DNA from: CAYNHZ01 sp964397445
GTDB lineage: Bacteria; Bacteroidota; Bacteroidia; Bacteroidales; UBA932
Assembly (NCBI GenBank): GCA_964397445.1
Contig: CAYNHZ010000005.1
Span: 1 to 64,000, forward strand
Direction of reading: 5' to 3'
Length of the DNA stretch: 64,000 nt
Shown in pieces: positions 53,705-64,000 of the stretch (the stretch's first letter is position 1; each line of letters opens with the position of its first letter). The position numbers were made by a program, and so were the translations under genes. Below the pieces are notes generated by a model. It worked only from the letters and a program-made list of their open reading frames with translations. It ran no database searches and was not told where the DNA came from.

Positions 53705-55304
53705 ACGTCTCAATATACAAAACTATGCACTTATTAAATCGTTGGATATAGAATTTCCCGACGGATTGATTATTATCACAGGCGAAACAGGGGCAGGAAA
53801 ATCCATTTTATTAGGTGCATTGTCATTGATATTGGGAAAAAAAGTGGACTCTTCCGTTTTTAATGACGCTACTAAAAATTGTGTAGTTGAGGCCGAATTT
53901 GAAAATGATACTATCCTTCGCAGGGTTATCTCCCCAAACGGTAGATCACGATCATTTTTAAATGATGAACCTATTGCTCTAAATGAGCTTACAGACCTCT
54001 CCAACAGAGTTATTGATATTCACGCACAACATCAGCACCTTCTATTGTCAGATCCCGATTTTCAACTTTCGATTCTTGACTATTTTTCCGATAGTATTGA
54101 TCTTCTAAATAGATACAAAGAACTATATAGGCAGTATGAGAAGAGTTTAAATGAGTATAACAAGTTGAAAAGCAGCTTGGAAGCAGCCGATAGAGATGCA
54201 GATTATCGAAAGTTTCAATTTTCTAAACTCAATGATGCAAAATTGAAGGAGGGTGAGATAGAGGAGCTCGAAGAGCAACAAAGACTCTTATCAAACAGCT
54301 CTGAGATAAAAGAGGGATTTCAAAGTGTTATCTCCCTTTTATCACCAATGGATATTCATCTGTCTCAAAACCTTAAAGAGGCTTCAAATATTCTCTCTAA
54401 AAACAGTAAATATCTCGCCGATTTAAGCGATTTGTCCGATCGTCTCTCGTCGTGTAAAATCGAACTTGACGACATTGAGTCAGAGGTTGGTCGTTTGGCT
54501 GATCAAGTTGAGGTCTCTCCGGAGAAATTAGAGATGATAGAGAGCAGACTCTCATTATTATATAATTTGCTAAAACAACACAATTGCACCTCTATTTCAC
54601 AATTGATAGAAATTAGGGAGGCTTTAGATGCATCGCTTTTGACCTCAGATAATGAGAAAGAGCGACTTACAAAGTTGGAAAAGGAGATAGATAGGTTGGA
54701 TAATGATAGGAAAAGGTTGGCATTGCAACTCTCGTCAAGGCGCAAAGAGGCAGCATTGCCGCTATCGTTAAAGCTAAGAGAGTCAATCAGAAATCTTGAA
54801 ATGCCAAAAGCTGAATTTAAAGTTGAGCTAACAGAAAAAACAAGGTTAACCGCTTCAGGGGGAGACTCTTTGAGCTTCCTTTTCTCTGCAAACGGCGCAT
54901 CCAATATGGGGGATATATCAAAAGTTGCATCGGGTGGGGAGTTGTCACGTGTAATGCTTGCACTAAAGGGTCTTATGGTGGAATACACTCAACTTCCGAC
55001 AATGATTTTTGATGAAATAGATACAGGAGTATCGGGTAAAATAGCAGATACTATGGGCAATATGATAGGTAAAATGGCTGAGAATATGCAAATATTTGCC
55101 ATAACCCATCTTCCTCAAATAGCCTCTAAAAACGGAACACACTTCTTAGTTGTAAAAAACTTTAACGAATCGGGCGAAGCCTATACAACGATTAACAGGC
55201 TCTCTGAACAAGAAAGGGTGCTTGAACTCGCAAGGATGTTGAGTGGATCGTCATTGACAAACGCTGCAATAGAGAATGCGAAAGTATTGTTGGAACACCC
55301 ATAA
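53697..55304 (+). CDS. recN: DNA repair protein RecN
   Basis: RecN is an SMC-like ATPase that acts at DNA double-strand breaks. The 535 residues have Walker [14 protein letters not shown] near residue 28, a central coiled coil (about 145-380) and the C-terminal signature [15 protein letters not shown] with Walker [13 protein letters not shown]. The ATG starts within the coaBC stop region (GATGCTTAA), which suggests translational coupling. Confidence 0.94.
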   Translation: MLKRLNIQNYALIKSLDIEFPDGLIIITGETGAGKSILLGALSLILGKKVDSSVFNDATKNCVVEAEFENDTILRRVISPNGRSRSFLNDEPIALNELTDLSNRVIDIHAQHQHLLLSDPDFQLSILDYFSDSIDLLNRYKELYRQYEKSLNEYNKLKSSLEAADRDADYRKFQFSKLNDAKLKEGEIEELEEQQRLLSNSSEIKEGFQSVISLLSPMDIHLSQNLKEASNILSKNSKYLADLSDLSDRLSSCKIELDDIESEVGRLADQVEVSPEKLEMIESRLSLLYNLLKQHNCTSISQLIEIREALDASLLTSDNEKERLTKLEKEIDRLDNDRKRLALQLSSRRKEAALPLSLKLRESIRNLEMPKAEFKVELTEKTRLTASGGDSLSFLFSANGASNMGDISKVASGGELSRVMLALKGLMVEYTQLPTMIFDEIDTGVSGKIADTMGNMIGKMAENMQIFAITHLPQIASKNGTHFLVVKNFNESGEAYTTINRLSEQERVLELARMLSGSSLTNAAIENAKVLLEHP

Positions 55305-55314
55305 TTTAACAAAT

Positions 55315-56103
55315 ATGAGATTAATTATTAAAAAGACTTATAACGACTTGTCCGAGTGGGCAGCCGATTATATTGTGAAGAAAATCAACACTTTTGCTCC
55401 TACACCTGAAAGACCTTTCGTGCTTGGATTACCTACAGGGTCGTCTCCTATTGGAACCTACAAATGTTTGATCAATAGCTATCAAACAGGAAAGGTCTCT
55501 TTTAAAAATGTTGTAACATTCAATATGGATGAATATATCGGTATTGAGGAATCTCATCCTGAGAGTTACCACTCTTTTATGGAGAATAATTTCTTTAAAT
55601 ACATAGATATAAAGAGGGAGAATATCAATATATTGAACGGAAATGCTCCCGATCTTGAGCAGGAGTGCGCCCGTTATGAGGCGAAGATAGCCTCTTATGG
55701 CAAAATTCATCTTTTTATGGGTGGTATAGGTCCAGATGGTCATATCGCTTTCAACGAACCCGGTTCATCACTTACCTCTCGTACTCGTGCGAAATACCTT
55801 ACAACCGATACTATCATTGCTAATTCAAGATTTTTTGAGAATGATATTGATAAAGTGCCAAAACAAGCACTTACAGTTGGAGTTGGTACGGTTATGGATG
55901 CACAAGAGGTTTTGATTATTGTAAATGGTCACAATAAAGCTCGTGCATTGCAGCACGCTGTGGAGGGTTCTGTAAATCATCTTTGGACAATAAGTGTTCT
56001 TCAGATGCACCCGAGGGGAATTATTGTTTGTGACGAGGCTTCGACTATGGAACTTAAAGTTGGCACTTATAAATATTTTAAAGATATAGAACAAAACAGA
56101 TAA
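55315..56103 (+). CDS. nagB: Glucosamine-6-phosphate deaminase
   Basis: It turns glucosamine-6-phosphate into fructose-6-phosphate and ammonia. The ATG at 55315 gives 262 residues, the usual length, starting [17 protein letters not shown]; an ATG 13 codons earlier lies inside recN. Signature pieces: [18 protein letters not shown], and [18 protein letters not shown] with the catalytic residues. It is 10 bases after recN and 2 bases before the aminopeptidase gene. Confidence 0.94.
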   Translation: MRLIIKKTYNDLSEWAADYIVKKINTFAPTPERPFVLGLPTGSSPIGTYKCLINSYQTGKVSFKNVVTFNMDEYIGIEESHPESYHSFMENNFFKYIDIKRENINILNGNAPDLEQECARYEAKIASYGKIHLFMGGIGPDGHIAFNEPGSSLTSRTRAKYLTTDTIIANSRFFENDIDKVPKQALTVGVGTVMDAQEVLIIVNGHNKARALQHAVEGSVNHLWTISVLQMHPRGIIVCDEASTMELKVGTYKYFKDIEQNR

Positions 56104-56105
56104 TT

Positions 56106-57845
56106 ATGTATAGAAAAGAGGCAATCAACAGACTTAGAAGCTATCTAAGTGAGCAGGATATATCCGCTATTATTATCCCTTCAAATGACCCCCATTTCGG
56201 AGAATATATACCAGATTATTATAAATGCAGAGCTTGGCTTTCAGGTTTTACCGGATCTGCCGGAACATTGGTAATATCTTCAACAAAAGCGGCACTATGG
56301 ACAGATTCTCGTTATTTTATTCAAGCTGCTAAACAGATAGAAGGGACAGAGATAGAGCTTATGAAACTTAAAATGGAGGGAACTCCTACCATTCCACAGT
56401 GGCTAAAGGGGCATTTAGATGAAGAGTCAATTGTTGCTATGGATGAAAATCTATATTCATATTCGGAATACAATTCTATGGTGGATGAGCTTCAGCCTTT
56501 AACCCCAACACTCATTGAAGATCCTTTTGTTGAGATCTGGAAAGAGAGACCGCTTTTGGAATTCAATCCTATCAGGTGTCTCCCCGATGAGGTGGCTGGC
56601 GAATCGGTCTCATCTAAACATAAAAGGCTTTGCGAAAAATTAAAATCTCCAATCCCTTTTGCATATATAGTTACAGTTCTTGATGAGATCGCTTGGTTGT
56701 GCAATATTAGGGGAAATGATGTGGAATACAATCCGTTAGCATTATCTTATTGTATTGTTACAGAGGAGAAAATAACCCTTTTCATCCGTCAACAATTACT
56801 TTCTCCCCAAGCTGTTAAAATGCTCTCTACCCAAAATGTGGAGTTACAGGATTATGAAGATTTTACCTCGGCATTGAGTGCTCTTCCTAAAAAATATGTC
56901 AGGATATTTTCATCGAACCGTATCTCAGCGAAAAACTTTTTTGCGGCTATGGAGAATATATATCAACCCTCTATGTTTACCCCATATTTGCCAGATCCGA
57001 CTCTCGGCGGGACATTGGCTTATATGAAAGCTATCAAAAATGAAGTTGAAATTGAAGGATTTAGAAAAGCATACATTGAGGATGCCAAGGCGTGGAAAAA
57101 ACTATTTGCGTATGTTGAGGAGAATAAGGGCAAGGGGATAGATGAGTATGATGTTGCTCAGAAGCTTATTGAGTTTAGATCAGAATCACCCGATTATCTT
57201 GGTGAAAGTTTCGAACCAATAGTTGCCTATGGCGCAAATGCTTCACTACCACATTACAATGCTGATACTAAGGAAAAAGCATCTTTAGTAGCAGATAATG
57301 GTTTTCTACTTATCGATACAGGGGGACAATACACCTTCGGAACAACAGATACGACCAGAACAATCCCCTTGGGAGGTCTTACTCAAGAGCAGAAGGACGA
57401 TTATACCAGAGTTTTAAAGGGGATGATAGATCTAAGTATGGCTAAGTTTCCAAAGGGAATGAGGGGCTGTCTGTTAGATATCTTAGCCCGTGGACCTATT
57501 ATCAATTCAGGAAAAATGTATTGGCACGGTACGTGTCACGGTATCGGGCACAATCTATGTGTTCACGAGGGGCCTCAAAGTGTGAGGATGGAGGAGAATC
57601 AGGTACCACTCTCTGTAAATATGGTTATGTCAAACGAACCGGCGGTCTATGTACCCGGTCAATATGGAATAAGACACGAAAATACGATTTTATCGGTTCT
57701 ATGGCTCTCTAATGAGTATGCAGATTTCTACGGTTTTGAGACCTTGACAAGGGTACCTATTGATACCCGTGCAGTCAATTATGACCTATTGAATAGTGAG
57801 GAGAAGAGGTGGTTGGAAGAGTTTAATAACTCGTCAATCCAATAG
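56106..57845 (+). CDS. Xaa-Pro aminopeptidase (aminopeptidase P, M24B)
   Basis: It removes N-terminal residues in front of proline. The 579 residues have the two N-terminal creatinase-like domains (about 5-300) and a C-terminal pita-bread domain with metal ligands: Asp in LIDTGGQY, Asp in TTDTTRT, His in HGTCHGIGH, Glu in SNEPAVY and Glu in RHENT. The length is that of the three-domain eukaryote-like form common in Bacteroidetes. Its last 12 bases overlap the end of the converging LysM gene. Confidence 0.93.
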   Translation: MYRKEAINRLRSYLSEQDISAIIIPSNDPHFGEYIPDYYKCRAWLSGFTGSAGTLVISSTKAALWTDSRYFIQAAKQIEGTEIELMKLKMEGTPTIPQWLKGHLDEESIVAMDENLYSYSEYNSMVDELQPLTPTLIEDPFVEIWKERPLLEFNPIRCLPDEVAGESVSSKHKRLCEKLKSPIPFAYIVTVLDEIAWLCNIRGNDVEYNPLALSYCIVTEEKITLFIRQQLLSPQAVKMLSTQNVELQDYEDFTSALSALPKKYVRIFSSNRISAKNFFAAMENIYQPSMFTPYLPDPTLGGTLAYMKAIKNEVEIEGFRKAYIEDAKAWKKLFAYVEENKGKGIDEYDVAQKLIEFRSESPDYLGESFEPIVAYGANASLPHYNADTKEKASLVADNGFLLIDTGGQYTFGTTDTTRTIPLGGLTQEQKDDYTRVLKGMIDLSMAKFPKGMRGCLLDILARGPIINSGKMYWHGTCHGIGHNLCVHEGPQSVRMEENQVPLSVNMVMSNEPAVYVPGQYGIRHENTILSVLWLSNEYADFYGFETLTRVPIDTRAVNYDLLNSEEKRWLEEFNNSSIQ

Positions 57846-59546
57846 TATTTCCCAATTTTCGCCGTATCTAACGCTTCTGATAGCGATATTTTCTAACCCT
57901 GCATCATTTGATGCGGGGTTAAATTTTACATCTGATTGGAGAAGGGTAGCTTTCTCTTTGGTTATTTTATTTGGGAAGGATCTCCCGTATTTTTCGAGTG
58001 ATGATATGAAATAGTAGACAATATCGTATCCTTGGAACGAGTATGGAGTTGGCTCTGCTTTGAAGATTTCCCGGTATTTTCTTACGAACTCTTTGGTTGC
58101 AGGGTTGTTATAATCGACAAAATATTGGAAGAAGAGGTGTGTGTTAAGTAAGTGGAGATATTCGGTCTCAAGAGTTTCAAATGATTTCCATTTAGGCTGC
58201 CCAAATACCTCTATGTTGTACAGATCTATACTCTTGATCAGGTGTAGATTGCGAAGTACATCAGATACGAAGGCCTCACTCTCTGAGGCAACTATTACTT
58301 TATTGAGTTTCTCTTTGATAAAAATATCCTTCAAGTGGGCGTTAATATTTCTCCCTTCAAGAAGGGGATATGAGATAACTTTGTGTTCAATAGAGTGCTT
58401 CCTAAAATACTCTTTAATAGTTAGGACAGCTGACGAGTTTTCATACCCTTTTTCAAAAACAAGGGTTATGGTCTCCTCTTCCCAACTATCTTGTTTTACA
58501 ACTGATGAGAGAAGGTGAGCCATTCCCGATTCAGGAGTGGAAGGAAAGAGGATAAAATAGGGGTTATTCTTTAGTAAATGACTCGTTTTTAGATCCATAG
58601 GAGAAACAATAGGGATCTTATTGTTTTTTGCAAATTCCGCAACAGGGGTGATATTGTTATCAACAATAGGCCCTATTATCAAATCGCTGTTATTTAATAT
58701 CCCAGAGTTGATCATCTCATTTACAGAGTGGTATTTCCCTATATCAACAATATCTAAAGTGTATTTAGTTGATATGTTTGTTTTTAGGGCTTGCATTGCC
58801 AAAAGAGCTCCGGAATAGAAATCGATTTGATTTACACTTGGGTTCTCTGTGCTGCGAGAGGCATTTAATGGAAGCACCAATGAGGCTTTGTAGTTTCTCC
58901 CTTGAGAATATGAGTATAGATGTTCTCTATCGTCTTTATTCTCTTGAGGGGTGGTTTCTGGTACTTTAGACTCTGTTTCGGGCTTTGCTACAATCCTTTC
59001 TCCCTCCATAATAATGGGGTCGAAATTTTTATCGGGTATTAAAATAACCTGTTTTCTTTTGAGGACACTCCCTTTTTCAAGATTGTTGATATACAATATA
59101 TCATCAACATTTACATCATATTTCTGTGCAATATCAAATATCGTTTCGTACCATTTTACAGTGTGCTTTCTAATTTTCCTCTCCTTTTGCCCCTCATTTT
59201 CTGGAGCTTTATATGAGTTGTCCATCTCTTTTCTTAACTCCGAAATATTTGACGCTGAGGTGGAAATTGTGGGAGAAACAGGTATGTATAGAATCGATCC
59301 TGTTTTCAACCCCTCAGAAAGTTTTGGATTGTGTTTGCCTATCTCTCCTGTTGAAACCCCGTATGTTTTTGCAATTGAAAATAGGGTTTGTCCTTGTAAA
59401 ACTGTGTGAATATAAAATATTGATCCTCCAATATTGGCCTTTTCAGTGGAGATCTCGACAGGTGTTGAGACATAACTTTGGGCATAAACATTTCCAAAAA
59501 GCGTTGAGGAAAATATCAGAAAGATTAATATGTGTTTTCGATTCAT
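57834..59546 (-). CDS. LysM protein with periplasmic-binding-like domain
   Basis: The 570 residues have a signal peptide (MNRKHILIFLIFSSTLFGNVYA), two LysM peptidoglycan-binding domains (about 48-92, HTVLQGQTLFSIAKTYGVS; about 128-172, HTVKWYETIFDIAQKYDVN) and a C-terminal type I periplasmic-binding-like domain (about 212-560), with SKYTLDIVDIGKYHSV and DLIIGPIVD. This resembles LpoA-like or amino-acid-binding proteins tethered to the cell wall. The ligand is unknown. It lies 39 bases downstream of purC. Confidence 0.82.
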   Translation of the reverse strand: MNRKHILIFLIFSSTLFGNVYAQSYVSTPVEISTEKANIGGSIFYIHTVLQGQTLFSIAKTYGVSTGEIGKHNPKLSEGLKTGSILYIPVSPTISTSASNISELRKEMDNSYKAPENEGQKERKIRKHTVKWYETIFDIAQKYDVNVDDILYINNLEKGSVLKRKQVILIPDKNFDPIIMEGERIVAKPETESKVPETTPQENKDDREHLYSYSQGRNYKASLVLPLNASRSTENPSVNQIDFYSGALLAMQALKTNISTKYTLDIVDIGKYHSVNEMINSGILNNSDLIIGPIVDNNITPVAEFAKNNKIPIVSPMDLKTSHLLKNNPYFILFPSTPESGMAHLLSSVVKQDSWEEETITLVFEKGYENSSAVLTIKEYFRKHSIEHKVISYPLLEGRNINAHLKDIFIKEKLNKVIVASESEAFVSDVLRNLHLIKSIDLYNIEVFGQPKWKSFETLETEYLHLLNTHLFFQYFVDYNNPATKEFVRKYREIFKAEPTPYSFQGYDIVYYFISSLEKYGRSFPNKITKEKATLLQSDVKFNPASNDAGLENIAIRSVRYGENWEILLD

Positions 59547-59585
59547 TGCTATGATAATATTATAAGAATAAATTAGTTACGATGC

Positions 59586-60539
59586 TTAGATCAATCTTGC
59601 AAGCATATTGTTTATATTTGCTTCTATTCTATCGTAGGTGTCGCTATCGTATTTGGATGGGATAAATTTTTTCCCTGTGATCTTCTCGTACAACTCAATA
59701 TAACGTTCGGAAATTATTTTAACTCGGTTATCGTCCATATTTGGGACAATTTCACCCTCCTTACCACTGAAATTATTCTCCATAAGCCACTCCCTTACAA
59801 ACTCTTTTGAAAGTTGTTTTTGTGCCTCACCCTTATCAAAACGCTCTTGGTAGCCTTCAGCGTAGAAATATCTTGATGAATCTGGGGTGTGAATCTCATC
59901 AATGAGGTATATTTCCCCATCTTTTTCCCCAAATTCATATTTTGTATCCACAAGAATCAACCCTCTCTCTTTTGCAATCTCTGTTCCCCTCTCAAATAGA
60001 GACAGAGCGTATTTTTCAATTTTTTGGTAGTCCTCTTTTGAGACCAATCCTTTTTTGATAATATCCTCTTTTGAGATGTCTTCATCGTGAGTTCCTATCT
60101 CGGCTTTTGTGGTTGGTGTGATTATTGGGTGATCAAATTTCTGGTGTTCTCTCATTCCATCAGGGATCTTTACACCGCAAATCTCCCTTGCCCCATTTTT
60201 ATATGCCCTCCACGAACTTCCTGTCAAATAGCCCCTTACTATCATCTCTATAGGGAGCCCTTTGCAATTATAACCAATTGTAACCATTGGATCAGGGGAT
60301 GCTATTTTCCAATTCGGAACAATATCTGCTGTGCTATCCAAAAACATCGAGGCAATCTGATTGAGAACTTGTCCTTTATAAGGGATCCCTTTTGGTAATA
60401 CAACATCAAATGCAGAGATTCTGTCGGTTACTATCATTACGATATATTTGTCGTCAATCGTATAGACATCTCTCACCTTTCCAACATATTTGTTTGTCTG
60501 CTTTGAAAAATTAAATTCTGTTCCTGTAATTGCTTTCAT
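59586..60539 (-). CDS. purC: SAICAR synthetase (PurC)
   Basis: It joins CAIR and aspartate in purine synthesis. I chose the ATG at 60539, giving 317 residues beginning [20 protein letters not shown]; an earlier ATG would overlap the upstream glycosyltransferase gene. ATP and substrate motifs include [34 protein letters not shown] and the [11 protein letters not shown] segment. It is in the leftward group with a glycosyltransferase and an OmpH gene. Confidence 0.95.
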   Translation of the reverse strand: MKAITGTEFNFSKQTNKYVGKVRDVYTIDDKYIVMIVTDRISAFDVVLPKGIPYKGQVLNQIASMFLDSTADIVPNWKIASPDPMVTIGYNCKGLPIEMIVRGYLTGSSWRAYKNGAREICGVKIPDGMREHQKFDHPIITPTTKAEIGTHDEDISKEDIIKKGLVSKEDYQKIEKYALSLFERGTEIAKERGLILVDTKYEFGEKDGEIYLIDEIHTPDSSRYFYAEGYQERFDKGEAQKQLSKEFVREWLMENNFSGKEGEIVPNMDDNRVKIISERYIELYEKITGKKFIPSKYDSDTYDRIEANINNMLARLI

Positions 60540-60543
60540 TTGA

Positions 60544-61665
60544 TTATAAGGTTTTATAAAATTCAATAAGGTTGTTGCAGAAAGTGCTCCAAGAAAGCCT
60601 CTCCTTCTCTTTTATTATATTTAAAATATGTTTGCGTTTATTTGATTCGTCACTGAAGTATTCAATAATAGCATTTTTAATCCCATTTGAAGAGATATCT
60701 TCTACTACAATACCCGTACCGCTATCAGCTATTGTCTCCTTAAGGCCACCTACATCAGTAGTGATAAGGGGAACTTCGAAATGGTATGATATTGAGCTTA
60801 TTCCACTCTGGGTGGCAGACCTATACGGAAGAACACACACATCTGAAGCACAAAAGAACGAAGCGACTTCACTATCATTTATATATTTAGTATATAGAAT
60901 GATACTCTCTTTATGCTTAGAGGATTGAATCATCTTATCGTATTTGTCAAATGATCCATATGGCTCTCCTGCAATTATGAGTTGATAGCCATTCTCAAGT
61001 TGGGAGAATGCCTCAATTAAAATATCCAACCCTTTGTAATCTCTTATGAGCCCAAAGAATAGAATTGTTTTTTTATTTGGATCGGCACCGATATTTTTGG
61101 CAGCTTCCCCCCTTGAGATCATCTTTCCGAAATGGGAATAGAGTGGGTGGGGAGAGACTATATATTTTGCATCTGGTTTTAATTGTAACAGATCCTCTTT
61201 TACTGAGTCGCACAGAACAACAAATCCATCATTGTTTTTTAAATAAAACTTTGTGAATGGTCTGTCAAAGAAATGGGGCTCGTGGGGTATTACATTATCG
61301 AGTATCGAGATAACTTTACAATTTTTCTCCATTCCTCGTGCCACCCACCCTTGTGACGGAGCGAAATAGGACATCCAGTACCTCATTATTAATAAGTCTG
61401 GTTTCCACTCTCTGATAGCTTTTGCTGTGGCTATGTATGAAAAAGGATTTGCCGTATCCAACAGAGAAATTGACTCTATAGGTACGGCATTATCTTCTTT
61501 AGTCACAAACTGTGTCTTACCCGGAAAAAGGAATGACGGGTATTGTCTTTTGAAGTTGAAAGCGGCAACTATATTATTCTTTCCGAGTTCGTTGAAAATA
61601 GATGCGTTGAACTGGGAGATACCACCTCGATAGGGGTAAAAACAGGAAAGTATCGCTATCTTCAA
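60544..61665 (-). CDS. Glycosyltransferase, GT4 (GT-B) family
   Basis: The 373 residues show a GT-B fold: N-terminal domain with [16 protein letters not shown], a C-terminal donor-binding domain with [20 protein letters not shown] and [19 protein letters not shown], the E-x7-E-like region, and [11 protein letters not shown]. It transfers a sugar from a nucleotide sugar to an unknown acceptor, probably in envelope glycan synthesis. It lies 4 bases before purC and 15 bases after ompH. Confidence 0.85.
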   Translation of the reverse strand: MKIAILSCFYPYRGGISQFNASIFNELGKNNIVAAFNFKRQYPSFLFPGKTQFVTKEDNAVPIESISLLDTANPFSYIATAKAIREWKPDLLIMRYWMSYFAPSQGWVARGMEKNCKVISILDNVIPHEPHFFDRPFTKFYLKNNDGFVVLCDSVKEDLLQLKPDAKYIVSPHPLYSHFGKMISRGEAAKNIGADPNKKTILFFGLIRDYKGLDILIEAFSQLENGYQLIIAGEPYGSFDKYDKMIQSSKHKESIILYTKYINDSEVASFFCASDVCVLPYRSATQSGISSISYHFEVPLITTDVGGLKETIADSGTGIVVEDISSNGIKNAIIEYFSDESNKRKHILNIIKEKERLSWSTFCNNLIEFYKTL

Positions 61666-61680
61666 AATTTGATGTGGTTA

Positions 61681-62295
61681 TTATTTCTTACCCCTTATTT
61701 TAACATACTCTTGGTTGAGCTGTAATAAGAAGTCCTTTGTTATGTCTTGATTACTATTACCTTGTAGGATTACATTTGTTTGGCCTGAAGTTGTGAAAAC
61801 CAATGAATATTGATGAGTCTGATTGTACTCTTTCATATACTCTTTAATTGCATTCATCACTTTATTAATCATAACCGTCTCCTCTTCTTGCATCTCCATT
61901 TGCTTTTGCATTGTGAAGTTTTTCAACTCTTGATCACGTCTGAGTAGATCGTTTTGCATTGTCTCTGCTTGCGCACGGGTCAAAAGACCTTTACTCATTT
62001 TCTCTTCAAAACTCTTAGCATCATTTTCAAAAGCTCTCCCTTTCTTGGATAAATCGGATTGAATGGCATTAGCTTTACTCTCTAATTCCGATTTAAGGTC
62101 GTTAAACATATCGTATTGATTTACTAAAGTGTCTATTTGAAGATAGACAATATCCCCTTTTTGAGGTACGCAATCGGTAGATTCCTCAAGGTCACCCTTT
62201 TTGTGTGAATTAGGATGGTAAGTGAAAAATAAAATAAACAGAGCAACTACACCTAATAGGGAGATAATGTTGAGGATTAATGAAACTTTTTTCAT
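61681..62295 (-). CDS. OmpH/Skp-family periplasmic chaperone-like protein
   Basis: The 204 residues have an N-terminal hydrophobic helix (about 5-25: LILNIISLLGVVALFILFFT) that may be a signal anchor, then the OmpH fold: GDIVYLQIDTLVNQYDMFNDL at the start, a long charged coiled coil (about 65-145) and a TSGQTNVILQGN closing strand pair. Skp helps carry unfolded outer-membrane proteins across the periplasm. The gene is 38 bases after pdxJ. Confidence 0.85.
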   Translation of the reverse strand: MKKVSLILNIISLLGVVALFILFFTYHPNSHKKGDLEESTDCVPQKGDIVYLQIDTLVNQYDMFNDLKSELESKANAIQSDLSKKGRAFENDAKSFEEKMSKGLLTRAQAETMQNDLLRRDQELKNFTMQKQMEMQEEETVMINKVMNAIKEYMKEYNQTHQYSLVFTTSGQTNVILQGNSNQDITKDFLLQLNQEYVKIRGKK

Positions 62296-62333
62296 TGAAA
62301 ATTTGATTTATTAATAATGAATTGCAAATATAG

Positions 62334-63053
62334 TTAAAAATTGTTTAGTTCTTTCAAGTAGAGGCGAATTGTATTTTCAAGTCCTAAGTATAGCGCATCG
62401 CATATAAGTGCGTGGCCTATGGAAACTTCAAGAAGATTTGGAATTGTCTTATGAAAGTAGCTGAGATTATCGAGATTGAGGTCGTGTCCCCCATTGATCC
62501 CGAGTCCGCATCTTGTGGCTTCAACAGCTGCATAATAGTATTTTTCGATAGCCTCTTCTCTGTTTTTGTGATAATTACTTGCATATCCCTCGGTGTAGAG
62601 TTCTATCCTGTCGCATCCGGTATCTGCTGCATTCTTAATCATCTCGATATCAGGATCAATAAAAATAGAACTCCTTATTCCATTGTCTTTAAGTTTTTTA
62701 CAGATATCCTTCAAAAACCCTTTATATTTGATGGTATCCCAACCCGCATTTGATGTTATAGCGTCGTGTGAGTCGGGAACCAATGTTGCTTGTGAAGGTT
62801 TTACTTTTAAAACGAGATCCATAAACGAATCTATCGGATTTCCTTCAATATTAAATTCTGTCGAGAGGATAGGGCTCAACTCCAAAACATCTGAATATCT
62901 AATGTGCCTCTGATCGGGTCGAGGATGTACCGTAATCCCTTCTGCACCAAATCTCTCACAATCCATAGCAGCTTTTAAAACATCAGGAATATTCCCCCCC
63001 CTTGCGTTACGAAGGGTGGCAAATTTATTTATATTTACACTAAGTTTTGTCAT
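62334..63053 (-). CDS. pdxJ: Pyridoxine 5'-phosphate synthase
   Basis: It joins 1-deoxyxylulose 5-phosphate and 3-amino-2-oxopropyl phosphate to form the vitamin B6 ring. The 239 residues form one TIM barrel: [63 protein letters not shown] and EVSIGHALI. Its -7 box TACTTTTG (minus, 63081-63088) lies directly against the nadK -7 box on the other strand. Confidence 0.95.
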   Translation of the reverse strand: MTKLSVNINKFATLRNARGGNIPDVLKAAMDCERFGAEGITVHPRPDQRHIRYSDVLELSPILSTEFNIEGNPIDSFMDLVLKVKPSQATLVPDSHDAITSNAGWDTIKYKGFLKDICKKLKDNGIRSSIFIDPDIEMIKNAADTGCDRIELYTEGYASNYHKNREEAIEKYYYAAVEATRCGLGINGGHDLNLDNLSYFHKTIPNLLEVSIGHALICDALYLGLENTIRLYLKELNNF

Positions 63054-63072
63054 CTCTTTTGAATTCTTCTGT

Positions 63073-63088
63073 TAATTTTGCAAAAGTA
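63073..63088. promoter_or_regulatory. Back-to-back -7 boxes of nadK and pdxJ
   Basis: TAATTTTGCAAAAGTA contains TAATTTTG on the plus strand (63073-63080) and TACTTTTG on the minus strand (63081-63088), abutting with no base between. nadK starts 57 bases to the right and pdxJ 28 bases to the left. Confidence 0.55.
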
Positions 63089-63137
63089 TATATAATTAAG
63101 AGAAAATTAATTCATCTTTGCAAACTATTCATAGATA

Positions 63138-64000
63138 ATGAAGATACAATCCCGTATAGCTCTGTTTGGTCGCCGCTTAGATAAAAAGTGGAATAATAGG
63201 ATAAACATATTGCTTTCAGCCCTTGAGAAAAAAGGGGTTAGGTTGTGCTATTATGATGAACTACTATCCTCATTAAAAGAGATCGACGATATACATATTC
63301 CTGATGGGGAGATATTCTCTTCACATTTAGATCTTCCCGATGATATTTCACTTCTTTTGTCACTTGGTGGAGACGGCACTTTTCTAAGCTCTTTGACTGT
63401 TGTGCGTGATAGGCCTGTCCCTGTGGCAGGGATCAATTTCGGAAGGCTTGGTTTTTTGACAACTGCTATGGTCTCTGAGGACTCTCCGAACAAATGGATC
63501 GATTGCCTCTTCAATCATTGTTATAAGATTGATAAAAAACCAACCTTGAGACTCACCTGTGATCAACTTCCAATCGACTTCTATCCATTTGCCCTAAACG
63601 AAATATCTATTCAGAGGGGTGATCCTTTTATGATCGGGATAGAGTTGAAAATCAATGGAATGGTGATCCCTACATATTGGGCTGACGGACTTCTTATTGC
63701 CACTTCTACCGGCTCTACTGCCTATTCCCTAAGTGTCGGAGGTCCGATAGTTGCTCCCGGATCAGATGTTTTTATAATTTCTCCGATAGCCTCACATAAT
63801 CTCAATGTCAGACCATTGATAGTGCCCGATAATTCCCTTTTGGATATAAATATTATCTCAAAAAACGGCGATGCTGTCATCTCCATAGATAACAGATCTT
63901 TTAAAATAACCGATAAATGCTCGATTCACATCTTAAAGGGGGAGTGCTCTATGAATTATATCTCTTTTGACGATTCCAACTTTTTTATAGCCCTTCAGCA
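63138..64000 (+). CDS. nadK: NAD kinase (partial, runs off the window)
   Basis: It phosphorylates NAD to NADP. From the ATG at 63138 287 residues are visible without a stop. Motifs: LFGRRLDKKW near the start, the ATP-binding LSLGGDGTFLSS, NFGRLGFLTT, the NEIS substrate loop and TSTGSTAYSLSVGGPIV. The full protein is usually about 290-300 residues, so only a few are missing beyond the right edge. Confidence 0.95.
   Translation, partial: MKIQSRIALFGRRLDKKWNNRINILLSALEKKGVRLCYYDELLSSLKEIDDIHIPDGEIFSSHLDLPDDISLLLSLGGDGTFLSSLTVVRDRPVPVAGINFGRLGFLTTAMVSEDSPNKWIDCLFNHCYKIDKKPTLRLTCDQLPIDFYPFALNEISIQRGDPFMIGIELKINGMVIPTYWADGLLIATSTGSTAYSLSVGGPIVAPGSDVFIISPIASHNLNVRPLIVPDNSLLDINIISKNGDAVISIDNRSFKITDKCSIHILKGECSMNYISFDDSNFFIALQ

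Noticed and set aside
59547..60543. Purine riboswitch before purC
   Set aside because: Only 4 bases separate purC from the upstream gene, leaving no room for an aptamer.

Overview
The window is a piece of a Bacteroidota (order Bacteroidales) chromosome. AT-rich DNA, weak Shine-Dalgarno sequences and many promoters of the Bacteroidales form TTTG-N19-21-TAnnTTTG point there. So do the lineage markers: a Bacteroidales-type RNA polymerase omega, DUF3822, FKBP lipoproteins, a DPP11-type S46 peptidase, BamD, carboxypeptidase-regulatory-like outer-membrane barrels and LytTR regulators. An ackA-ptb-buk operon, CstA, rubrerythrin and PerR suggest a fermenting, largely anaerobic organism. I cannot name the family or genus from sequence alone.

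Layout. 1-778 is degraded DNA with a broken short-chain dehydrogenase, ending at a tRNA-Lys. 969-8269 holds a GNAT-like gene, clpC, gyrA and a TPR gene. 8325-8800 is a gene-free cluster of three kinds of tandem repeat. 8848-20532 carries an AI-2E-type permease, the DPP11-like peptidase, wecB, a PurF-like protein without its catalytic cysteine, an EamA transporter, a short ComEC and ackA-ptb-buk. 20535-31117 carries cstA, a MATE/cytidylate-kinase-like pair, a leftward operon (NrnA, two FKBP lipoproteins, an esterase, an epimerase with a zinc ribbon) and a rightward operon ending in rsmD. 31179-36460 is an accessory island: tRNA-Asp, a DNA-methylase stump, an ankyrin/XRE pair, a LytTR regulator facing a DUF6051 gene across four phased repeats, two tRNA-Pro genes and structured tandem repeats.

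36579-43531 is the most interesting part: a leftward operon for a ribosomally made, modified peptide. Two small precursors have double-glycine leaders and cysteine-rich cores built on a seven-residue C-K-x-C repeat. They are followed by a small DUF6934-like protein, a radical SAM/SPASM maturase, a TonB-type outer-membrane barrel and a C39-peptidase ABC exporter. The likely flow is: maturase modifies the core, exporter cuts after Gly-Gly and secretes, barrel handles the product at the outer membrane.

43651-46984 is a leftward operon of perR, rubrerythrin, a sugar transporter and a ROK kinase, with a probable PerR box inside its promoter. 47121-57845 is a run of ten rightward housekeeping genes (SDR, PAS-receiver, YjiH-like, trxB, bamD, rpoZ, coaBC, recN, nagB, aminopeptidase P). 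57834-63053 is a leftward group (LysM/periplasmic-binding protein, purC, glycosyltransferase, OmpH/Skp, pdxJ), and nadK runs off the right edge.
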